The notes under the pieces: generated by a model
Told to the model about the DNA's origin: nothing
Database searches by the model: none
Seen by the model: only the letters and a program-made list of their open reading frames with translations
Shown: positions 37,226 to 45,600 of the stretch, piece by piece
Layout: the number at the start of each line of letters is the position of its first letter
How positions within the stretch are numbered: position 1 is the stretch's first letter
DNA from: Bacillus taeanensis
GTDB taxonomy: Bacteria; Bacillota; Bacilli; Bacillales; UBA6769
Length of the DNA stretch: 64,000 bases
Assembly (NCBI RefSeq): GCF_003318295.1
Contig: NZ_QOCW01000022.1
Coordinates: 1 to 64,000, forward strand
Direction of reading: 5' to 3'
Program-made: the position numbers and the translations under genes

Positions 37226-37572
37226 TGCCAAGAGTATCCCTTCTTCAACGAAGGAAGGAGGGGGTGAATTAGCGGTTTTGACCTAATTGAATCATCACTT
37301 ATCCCCTTTACAATGAAGAAAAGGCCGTTTGAAAACTAAATATAGATGGTTGTTGTAGGAAGAAAGCTCTGTCACGTAAACGATTCAAGCGCAAATGGAT
37401 CGCCTTAAAAGAAGTATCGGAGACAAGATCAACGAGATAGAGGGGTTGGGTGTTTTTTGCACACCAATGTGTCAACTCCACTAACGTTAATCGCTCGCTT
37501 TAATAGATCGACACGTTAGAAACTCCGACTTCAAATTTTCGTTAGAAGATTAAGTCGGGGATATTCATTTCT
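37226..37572 (+). mobile_element. IS200/IS605-type remnant, non-autonomous
   Basis: Left end AAGAGTATCCCTTCTTCAA with GGAGGGGGTGAATT. Right part GATAGAGGGGTTGGGTG, inner stem GGTGT/ACACC, GTGTCAACTCC and GTTAGAAACTCCGACTTC, with a terminal hairpin closed by AAGTCGGGG and ending ATTCAT at about 37572. About 350 bp without a transposase. Stem positions differ from the other two copies by paired changes, supporting a conserved RNA fold. It lies between prsA and the GH31 gene. Confidence 0.65.
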
Positions 37573-37670
37573 TGTTATTCATAAATTTAAAATCCGATTT
37601 CCCTCAAAGACACCGTTTCGTCTTTTCCTTTGGGAACACATCCTATCTTTGAATTATTTATAACATTTGA

Positions 37671-37707
37671 AAAGAAGGAACTAACAAAAATGATAGTTCC
37701 TTCTTTA
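37671..37707 (-). terminator. Rho-independent terminator
   Basis: AGAAGGAACTA / TAGTTCCTTCT stem with T-rich tail on the minus strand, just downstream of the GH31 gene stop. Confidence 0.85.
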
Positions 37708-37725
37708 TATGGTTTTATGTCTAAC

Positions 37726-40272
37726 TTAACGGATTTGAACTTCTTTCTTCTCATCTGCTGGAATACTTACATAAAGTACTTTTGTGTTTTCGTCGTAGAA
37801 GAATGTATTTGTTTGACCTTGCGTTTCTTCTAGTGAACCAACCTCTTGATACTTGTTGTTACCAGCTTGGATTCTAGATGGTTTTTCTACGTTGTTTAAT
37901 TTCAACGTATATTGATGTAGTTTAGAGTCTTGGTAGCTGTAAGCTTGTTGTTTTTGTTTGAATGTAATCGCGTTTGGTTTACGTGTTACATCAAATTCTG
38001 TTAAGTTGTATTCCCCTTGTTTGTAGTCTTCTGTTGCACCATCATCTTCATAGAAGTTATAGGAAGCGTTTTTGTCTAAATACGTATCAAGAACAAGGTT
38101 TGTTAATGGTTTTTCATCAGTGTACTGCTGAACTTCACGAGTTGGAATAATCGATCCATCTTTCACGAAAATTGGTAAATGACCTAGTGGGGCATCTACA
38201 GTAATCGTTTGTCCGCCACTATATTGTTTACCAGTCCAATAATCTGTCCAGTTTACACCTTCTGGTAAGTACACGTTACGAGAAGTTTGCCCTTTTGTTA
38301 CAACCGGTGCAAGCATCATAGAGTCACCGAACATATATTGGTCGCTGATGTCATAAGTGTTCTCATCGTTTTGGAATTGATAAACAAGCGGCTGCTGTAC
38401 TGGTTTACCACTGTCTGCTGATTCTTTAAACTCATTGTATAAGTAAGGAAGCAGCTTGTAGCGCATTTCAATGTATTTTTTGCTGATTTTCTCAACTTCT
38501 GGACCAAATGCCCAAGGTTCTTGCCCTTGTTTTACCTCTGCTTTTGCATCACTATCATAGTGAATACGAGAGAATGGTAAGAATGCTCCGACCTCAATCC
38601 AACGAGCAAATAATTCTGCATCTGGACGAGAAGCGAAACCGCCAATATCATTACCAACAAATGAGACACCGGACATCCCTACATTCATATTCATAGGAAG
38701 TGACATCGCTAAGTGCTCCCAGTTACTTACATTGTCTCCAGTCCATAATGCAGCCCAACGCTGTGTTCCTGCATACATATCACGTGTTAACACGAATGGA
38801 CGAGTACCAGGCTTATGCATTTTAAACGCTTGATAAGTTGCATCGGCTTCATCATGACCATATAAGTTATGATACTCTGTATGCATAATTTTGTTATCTT
38901 CTGTACCGAAGTAAGTATCAAGCGGCATTGTATGACGATGTCTATCATCATCAAGAAAGACCGCTGGTTCGTTCATATCGTTCCAAATACCGTCAATACC
39001 TTCATTTAATAGGACATCATGGTTTTTTGCCCACCAATCGCGTACTTCTTGTTTAGAGAAATCAGGGAACATCGAATCTCCAGGCCATACTGGTCCTACA
39101 AATGGAGTGCCGTCAGGATTTTTCCCCCAATAATCATTTTTTGTTCCTTCTTGATACATAAAGTAGTTTTCATCTTGTTTAACAGCTGGATCGTTAATTG
39201 CGATGGCGTGGAATCCAGACATTGCTTTTAAATCTTTTAATGCTTGTTTATACTCCTCATTCCATGTAGATACACGGTAGCCATCCATATAGTCGATGTC
39301 AAAGTGCATCGTGTCTAATGGAATCTCCTTATCACGATATGTTTTCGCAACATTCAGAATTTCATCTGCCGTATAACCCCATTTACTTTGATGTAACCCT
39401 AGAGACCATTTCGCAGGAACATCCATTTTCCCCGTTAAATCTGTATAGCGGTCGATTACATCTCCAATCTCCGGACCGTAAGCAAAGTAATATGTTAATT
39501 GCCCACCGTTTGCATAGAAGTAGTAGTAGTCATCAGACTCACTAGCCATTTCATAGTAGGAACGGTGTGTATTGTCAAAGAAGATACCGTATGCTTTTTC
39601 GTCTTTTAAACCGATAAAGAATGGAATTGCTGTATACAAGTATTTTGTATCTTTATCGTAGGCATAAGCATCTGTGTTCCATAAACCAATGCTGTCACCG
39701 CGTTTGTTAAGCTCTAATCCAGCCTGTTCACCAAAGCCATAGAAATCTTCGTCTTTATCTGTTTTCTTAAATACATAAGGTTTTCCGTTTTCATATCCTG
39801 ATGTTTTACCTTGATTTACATAATCTTCATTGATGACATTTCCTTTTTTGTCAAGGAACCGCACACCAAATGGTTTCATCTTAATTTCAACCGTTATTTC
39901 ATCTGTTTTTAGTGTGTATTTATCTGCGCTACCGTTTGCACTAAAGATAGGAGTATCCCACTCAGACGCTTTTTTGGCAATTCCTCTTGATTCGAATTCT
40001 TTCTCACCTTTTTTTACTACAGAAACTTTTACTAGATCTTTGTCAAAAAGACGAATATAAGCTTCATTTGTTCCTAAGTCTAACTTGACACCATTAGAAA
40101 GCTTTTCAACTCCTTGAACGGAAAGGTGTTGAAGGTTTTCTTTCACTAAAGGAGTGTCTGGCTCTGGTTGAGTAACTGCTGCTAGAACATTAGGGGCTTC
40201 TGCTGTAAAACCGATAGCAGTTGCAAGTGAAACGCTAGCTAATACTCGCAATGATTTTTTCGATAATTTCAT
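37726..40272 (-). CDS. Secreted GH31 alpha-glucosidase/transglucosylase A
   Basis: 848 aa. Signal peptide 1-31 (...EAPNVLAA). Then an N-terminal beta-sandwich and a GH31 barrel with nucleophile Asp432 in GIDGIWNDMNEPA and acid/base Asp513 in WTGDN. Further markers are GNDIGGF and RWIEVGAFLPFSR. The C-terminal beta domains carry the LPIFVKDGSIIP motif, and no separate CBM follows. GH31 enzymes hydrolyse or transfer alpha-glucosyl units from non-reducing ends; linkage preference cannot be read from sequence. It is closely related to the GH31 gene at 54416 over its full length, so the two are paralogs. Promoter with direct repeats at 40417-40481. Confidence 0.9.
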   Translation of the reverse strand: MKLSKKSLRVLASVSLATAIGFTAEAPNVLAAVTQPEPDTPLVKENLQHLSVQGVEKLSNGVKLDLGTNEAYIRLFDKDLVKVSVVKKGEKEFESRGIAKKASEWDTPIFSANGSADKYTLKTDEITVEIKMKPFGVRFLDKKGNVINEDYVNQGKTSGYENGKPYVFKKTDKDEDFYGFGEQAGLELNKRGDSIGLWNTDAYAYDKDTKYLYTAIPFFIGLKDEKAYGIFFDNTHRSYYEMASESDDYYYFYANGGQLTYYFAYGPEIGDVIDRYTDLTGKMDVPAKWSLGLHQSKWGYTADEILNVAKTYRDKEIPLDTMHFDIDYMDGYRVSTWNEEYKQALKDLKAMSGFHAIAINDPAVKQDENYFMYQEGTKNDYWGKNPDGTPFVGPVWPGDSMFPDFSKQEVRDWWAKNHDVLLNEGIDGIWNDMNEPAVFLDDDRHRHTMPLDTYFGTEDNKIMHTEYHNLYGHDEADATYQAFKMHKPGTRPFVLTRDMYAGTQRWAALWTGDNVSNWEHLAMSLPMNMNVGMSGVSFVGNDIGGFASRPDAELFARWIEVGAFLPFSRIHYDSDAKAEVKQGQEPWAFGPEVEKISKKYIEMRYKLLPYLYNEFKESADSGKPVQQPLVYQFQNDENTYDISDQYMFGDSMMLAPVVTKGQTSRNVYLPEGVNWTDYWTGKQYSGGQTITVDAPLGHLPIFVKDGSIIPTREVQQYTDEKPLTNLVLDTYLDKNASYNFYEDDGATEDYKQGEYNLTEFDVTRKPNAITFKQKQQAYSYQDSKLHQYTLKLNNVEKPSRIQAGNNKYQEVGSLEETQGQTNTFFYDENTKVLYVSIPADEKKEVQIR

Positions 40273-40372
40273 TTTCTCACCTCATCTAATTTTTTTTGGG
40301 ACATAAAACATTACACATAAAACATTGTACATAAAAGAGATAAATATTAAGAATTTTTGGTTCCTAGTCTGT

Positions 40373-40386
40373 TATCACCTCCCATA
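40373..40386 (-). promoter_or_regulatory. Orphan SD-like element in GH31 A leader
   Basis: Minus-strand ATGGGAGGTGAT lies about 104 bases upstream of the GH31 start and opens no reading frame of note. Similar elements sit in the leaders of the GH27-GH31 and GH27 genes. It resembles the STAB-SD of cry3A, which stabilises mRNA by binding 30S subunits. Confidence 0.4.
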
Positions 40387-40416
40387 AAATTATTTGAGAC
40401 TTAAAATGTGGTTCCT

Positions 40417-40481
40417 ATCGACAAAGTGTTTCGTCAATGGGTTCTACAAACACTATACTCATCGAAAAAATGTTTCGTCAA
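40417..40481 (-). promoter_or_regulatory. GH31 A promoter with two direct-repeat operators
   Basis: ATCGACAAAGTGTTTCGTCA (from 40417) and ATCGAAAAAATGTTTCGTCA (from 40461) are near-identical and 44 bp apart, about four helical turns. On the minus strand each begins TTGACG. The upstream copy forms a -35 (40476-40481) with -10 TATAGT (40452-40457), spaced 18. Each repeat is a rough dyad. They may bind the AraC-type response regulator or a LacI-type factor. Confidence 0.55.
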
Positions 40482-40784
40482 CTTCTTTTCTAGAGGTTCA
40501 AAGGATAGGTATTAAGAACTAATATCTTTGATTTTATAAAAATGAAAACGAATGCTTCTTGTTGTTAACCGTTTTCTGAAAAATATGAAATTAAGTAATT
40601 ATACCTAGTTTTTTTGTACCATGTGAAGATAATCTATTAAAAATCTAATAATGAGCAAATTTAGTTTAAAATATTTTTTCTCTATAAAAATAAAAAAGAT
40701 AGATAGGCAAATTTGTTTCTAAAAATCCTCATTTAAAGAAAAACAATTTGCAGGACTAATACACTATGAAAATCAGAAGAAAAG

Positions 40785-41120
40785 GAATTTATTGAGAAAA
40801 GTAAACAGTATTTATGACTGCCGCTTACACAGATGGAGGATTATGATAACGATTCATTATAGAATGTGAGGAAGGCGTCCTGCTAAAAGAATCGTAGGGG
40901 AATGCATACTATGATGGTTTTTTTCGCTATGATGAATGTTCATGGTTAGTGAAAAATGAACTTAATGGTGCGATTAGTGGACAATTTTGTAAAATAGTCC
41001 ATTTCACTCTTCTAAGTATGACAAATGTACCGGTAGCAAAACTTGCAAAACGTCATAACGAAATTTATGATGTCATTATCGAGCCGCTGATGCAGGGAGC
41101 AGGCGAGATGGTTTTATTAA
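40785..41120 (+). pseudogene. bioA relic (DAPA aminotransferase)
   Basis: The decayed frame reads EFIEKSKQYL*LPLTQMEDYDND, IIECEEGVLLKES*GNAYYDGF and FCKIVHFTLLSMTNVPVAKLAK, then jumps to IIEPLMQGAGEMV. These correspond to the start and the middle of adenosylmethionine-8-amino-7-oxononanoate aminotransferase of biotin synthesis, with in-frame stops, a frame change and a large internal deletion. No other biotin gene is seen. It appears to be ancestral backbone next to the alpha-glucan locus. Confidence 0.7.
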
Positions 41121-41201
41121 TGAAAGAAACGAAACAACGATTTGAATGGAGAGATTTGATAATTAATTTAATTATTTTGAATTGTGTGAGATTTATCTTG
41201 T

Positions 41202-41214
41202 TTCACTGAATGAA
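41202..41214. promoter_or_regulatory. Putative ROK operator, site 1
   Basis: TTCACTGAATGAA, an imperfect 6-1-6 palindrome, lies 48 bases upstream of the ROK gene start. It matches the consensus TTCAYTSARTGAA shared with sites at 42500, 63233 and (degenerate) 63426. Confidence 0.55.
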
Positions 41215-41262
41215 TTATGTTAAATTTTACATAGTGAAATGAGGGTAGAGGAGAAGAGTGGA

Positions 41263-42459
41263 ATGAATTTACTTCGAAAAGGAAATAAAGATCTTATAAA
41301 AGAGCTGAACCGTTCTCTTGTGATTGATATGGTACGTCTTCAAGGAAATCTTACACGCACCGAAATTGCTAAAAAAACTGGATTAGGTTTATCTACCATA
41401 ACAAATATTATTGATGAACTCATTAAGGATAATCTTGTCTCTGAGATTGGAACTGGAGATTCACGGGGCGGCAGGAAGCCGGTATTATTAAAATTTAATG
41501 GAGATTATGGGGTTATTGTTGGCCTGAAAATCGAGAAGCAACAGATAAAAATGTGCCTAGCTAACTTGGAGGGGAAAATCTTACATAAAGATCACTTTAC
41601 ATACGTTCTCAAGGAAAAGAATCAATTATCAGGCGTTATTATTGAAAAACTTGAATCTTTTATTGAACAAAATGTATGCGCCTCCAAAGTAGTAGGGATT
41701 GGGATTGCGACCCCTGGCTATGTAGACCAAGAAAGCAATGAAGTGGTCTATTCTCCTATTTTGAAGGTGGATCATGGAGATTTGAAGCCGATTGGCGAGC
41801 ATTTTAATGTACCTTTGCTTATCGATAATGATGCGAATGTATTTGCACTGGCAGAGAAGTGGATCGGCTTAGGAAGAGAATACCGAAACTTTATTGGGGT
41901 TACGGTAGGAGCTGGTGTGGGAGCAGGCATTGTCATCGATAATATGTTGTTCCAGGGAACCTTTGGCGGAGCTGGAGAGTTAGGCCATATCACTATTCAT
42001 CAGGGAGATCGCCTTTGTTATTGTGGGCAACGAGGTTGTTTAGAGCTATATGCTTCCGATGCTTACCTTGTGAATGAGGCTAAGAGGATGGTCTCGATAG
42101 GTGTTCCTACATTACTAGAGTCGCTTACTCCAATTACCCCAGAAAGTGTCGTGACTGCAGCTCAAAGAGGAGATACATATGCGCAGGAATTGTTGGTAAA
42201 GCAAGGAGAAAATCTAGCAATAGGTATTAAGAATATGGTACATCTATTTAATCCAGAAGCCGTCATTTTAGGCGGGGAAGGATTAAGAGAAGAAGAATTT
42301 CTACTAAAAGGAATTAAAAAGGAGCTAGCCGTTCACTTTTTCGTGAAGCACCCTCGCAAACTTCAGTTCCATACCACGGAGATGGGTGAGGATGTATGGT
42401 TGATTGGAGCGTGTGCACTGGTGGCTAGCCATTTGTTTAAAGTACCTATTTATAAATAA
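41263..42459 (+). CDS. ROK-family transcriptional repressor
   Basis: About 398 aa from ATG 41263, chosen for AGGAG nine bases upstream; an ATG at 41239 has no SD. The N-terminal winged helix reads VRLQGNLTRTEIAKKTGLGLSTITNIIDELIKDNLV. The ROK sugar-kinase-like domain has GIGIATPGYVD and GVTVGAGVGAGIVI. The zinc motif CYCGQRGCLE is intact. Such XylR/NagC-type proteins bind free sugars and repress catabolic genes. Palindromes before this gene, the fusion gene and the GH27 gene suggest it controls all three. Effector is unknown, but glucose or isomaltose-type sugars are likely. Confidence 0.9.
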   Translation: MNLLRKGNKDLIKELNRSLVIDMVRLQGNLTRTEIAKKTGLGLSTITNIIDELIKDNLVSEIGTGDSRGGRKPVLLKFNGDYGVIVGLKIEKQQIKMCLANLEGKILHKDHFTYVLKEKNQLSGVIIEKLESFIEQNVCASKVVGIGIATPGYVDQESNEVVYSPILKVDHGDLKPIGEHFNVPLLIDNDANVFALAEKWIGLGREYRNFIGVTVGAGVGAGIVIDNMLFQGTFGGAGELGHITIHQGDRLCYCGQRGCLELYASDAYLVNEAKRMVSIGVPTLLESLTPITPESVVTAAQRGDTYAQELLVKQGENLAIGIKNMVHLFNPEAVILGGEGLREEEFLLKGIKKELAVHFFVKHPRKLQFHTTEMGEDVWLIGACALVASHLFKVPIYK

Positions 42460-42460
42460 T

Positions 42461-42494
42461 AAAGGAAACGACTGCGGTTGTCTCCTTTTGTTTA
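42461..42494 (+). terminator. Terminator after ROK gene
   Basis: AAAGGAAACGAC pairs with GTTGTCTCCTTT (including wobble pairs) and is followed by TTGTTT. Confidence 0.65.
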
Positions 42495-42499
42495 ATTAC

Positions 42500-42512
42500 T
42501 TCATTCAATGAA
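42500..42512. promoter_or_regulatory. Putative ROK operator, site 2
   Basis: TTCATTCAATGAA is a perfect 6-1-6 palindrome, 120 bases before the fusion gene. AAAAAAGTA and an SD-like AAAGGAGG follow, as at the GH27 gene. Confidence 0.6.
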
Positions 42513-42550
42513 AAAAGTATCTATCTCTTCTATTAATCTGCAATAGATTT

Positions 42551-42558
42551 AAAGGAGG
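42551..42558 (+). promoter_or_regulatory. Orphan SD-like element in fusion-gene leader
   Basis: AAAGGAGG lies 73 bases before the true start, which has its own SD (AGGGAGTG). No leader frame of note follows. It may stabilise the mRNA in the manner of the cry3A STAB-SD. Confidence 0.4.
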
Positions 42559-42631
42559 TGTTAGTATTTTAGGCTTAAGAAACAATAACAAGTAGTTTCT
42601 AATTGAACAAAAACAAATAGGGAGTGTAAAC

Positions 42632-45600
42632 ATGCGAAGAAGTAAACACACACAATTACCGAAGGCCATGATGCTGACAATGATGATTGCGTTGGTTATT
42701 TCTGCTTTTAACGTTAGTTCTGCGTTTGCAAGAGATAGTGAGTTTACTAGACAAGGTGCTGGTCCGATGTACTGGATTACTTATGAGCATCAATACAGAA
42801 AAGATGTATTCATGCCAGAACATCGTTTGAAAGAAAATATCGATTGGATGGCCGAAAATTTCAAAGATTACGGTTACGACATGATTAGTACCGATGGGTG
42901 GATCGAGGGTGCTGCGCTGTTAAATGAAAACGGTTACATTGTGTCGCATAATGATAGATGGATGAGTGACCCCATTTATATGGATGGTCGCGATAAACCA
43001 TATCTTAAACCAGGAAAATTATTTAACGGTGACTTTGAGTATGCTGCTACGGAAGGCTGGGAGATTAAGGGGAATGCTAGTTATGGAGTTGATAAGTCCA
43101 ATGCTCGCAATAACTTTAAGTTTTACTTTTATAAAGATTCAGCTTACAGCGCTTCCGCAAGTCAAACAGTGACTGGACTCGAGAAGGGTAAAGCCTATCG
43201 GCTGTCTGCTTGGGCAACGTTAGAGGATTTTAGCGGCTCCAATCAGTTTATCGATAATGACATGGGAAGCTACGCTGAAATGCGTATCAGTCAGAATGGG
43301 GAAGTGGCAAAGAGTGTGCCAATCAAGCTGAGTTCAAGTTACCAAAATTATACACTTGATGTAGAATCTATTGGAGATGATATGACGGTTGAATTTATCA
43401 TCGACTCTAAGCTTGGAAGTACTTCTTTACAACTTGATGATATCACCTTTGAAGCAGTATCTTCTGATCAACCTCCCATTCCTGATGGAAATGTAGTGAT
43501 GAATAGCGGGTTTGAGCATGATGAAACGGAAGGCTGGATTTTTGAAGGGGAATTTTCTCACGGACGAAATGATGATCCTGAAGGTGATAAGTCGTTATGG
43601 ACTTATAGCGAAGACCCGAAAAAACAAATAATTTCTCAAACAATAACGGATTTACCGGATGGTAACTATTACGTCAGTTCTAAGGCTAAAGGAAAGAATG
43701 GTTTTGCTGACAAAGGGGTTGTTGTAGAAATGAAGCTTTCTGGATATGACAAGACGAATCCTGAAGCTTCTGTAAGCCAGCCAGTGACTACAGAAAATTG
43801 GGCAACATATACAGAGACTGTGAATGTGACTTCAGGCGAATTAAAAATAGAATTTATCGTAGATCCTACGGAAAATCAAGCACGCGATGCTGGAATCGAT
43901 ATTGACGATGTCTCCGTATTATACAACACGTGGCAGGGTTATCCGCACGAACGTTATCCAAACGGCCATACATGGAAAGACTGGGCAGATTATGTAAAGA
44001 GTAAAGGTATGAAATTTGGTATCTATTACAATCCGCTTTGGATTAGTCCAGAAGTTGTAAAAAATCCGGATAAATACAAAGTGATAGGTACAGATACACC
44101 AGTCGCAGATCTTGTTATTATAGAACCTCAAGATATTGGTGACGGTAAAACGCTGCAAGGTGATCGCTTCGATGGGGGACAAGGGGGAGAAAGAGCTCTT
44201 TATTGGTTAAATGTTGATCATCCTGATGCTGAGAAGTTTCTGAAAGGATATGTAGACTTTTTTGCCAAACAAGGTGCTTCGTATCTACGTGTAGACTTTT
44301 TGTCCTGGTATGAAAGCGGATACGATAAAGGATTAGGTCAAGTTGGTATAGGTCATACGAGAGAACAATATCGAAAAGCCCTTCAATGGATGGATGAAGC
44401 CACTAAAGAAAATGGTGTATTCCTTAGTTTGGTTATGCCGGACTTAAAGAATCACGGCGAATATGAGCAAAAGTATGGCGATATGATTCGAATTGATGAG
44501 GATGCTTTCAGCGGCGGTTGGGAGCATATCAGCGGCCGTAGACAAGAGTGGACGAATAATTGGTCTCAATGGGCCAATCCATTCCAAGGGTTTACTGGTT
44601 TTGCGGATATTTCTGGACGCAGTTCGATGATTAATGACGGTGATTTCTTAAGGTTAAATACGTTTAAAGGCCTTTATGCTGAAAACGAAAAGAAAACAGC
44701 TGTCTCTCTTTTCACTATGGCAGGTTCCCCCATTACGATTGCCGATCAATATGATACAATTGGAGATAACTATCAATATTATCAAAATCCTGAATTAATT
44801 GAATTGAACAAACTTGGTTTTGCAGGAAAACCAATCTTTTATTCAAATGAGCATTATAAGAACAATATAAGTCGCGACAGTGAAAGGTGGGCTGGTCAAT
44901 TACCAGATGGATCTTGGATTGTTTCTCTCTTTAATCGTAGTGATGAAAGCAAAGAGCTTTCAATAGATTTCAAAAAAGCTCTTGGAATCAAGGAAGAAGC
45001 TTTTGTTCGCGATCTTTGGGAACATAAAGATCTAGGCTACCGCACTATGTATTCCAGCATGTTGGAGCCGCATGACAGCACTGTATTGAAGTTAATTCCA
45101 AAATCAACGAAAAAAGTCTATCAAACCGAAGCAGCTTCTTATCAAGGCGGAGCGATCTTTGATAACGAACAATTGGGGTACGATGGAGTTGGCTATATCA
45201 CTGGACTGAATACGAAAGACTCAAAGGTAATGATTGCCGTTGAAGTACCGAAATCAGGAAAGTTTCCAATAACGATGAAATATGCGAACGGTAATGCAGA
45301 AACTGGTACTTTATCTCTTTCCGTTGAGGATGTAAAGAAGAATGTTATTGAGGCACCGACTACAGTGTCGTTCCCAAGTACCCAAGATAAATGGGGAACT
45401 GTCGAAGAATCTGTACAACTGAACAAAGGGTTGAATTTGATAACCTTGGAATTCACTGCTAAAGATACAGGTGCCGTTTTAATGGATTCCATCCAGGTTG
45501 AATTCGGTACAGGTCAGCTTATTAATGGAGATTTTGAAATGGGCAATGAAACAGGTTGGACTGTCGATACCTTTGGCACAACGGTGCGGCATGGTGTGGA

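Noticed and set aside
40949-41209. An 86-aa protein gene before the ROK regulator
   Set aside because: Its sequence is part of the decayed bioA relic and continues upstream in the same frame past stops.
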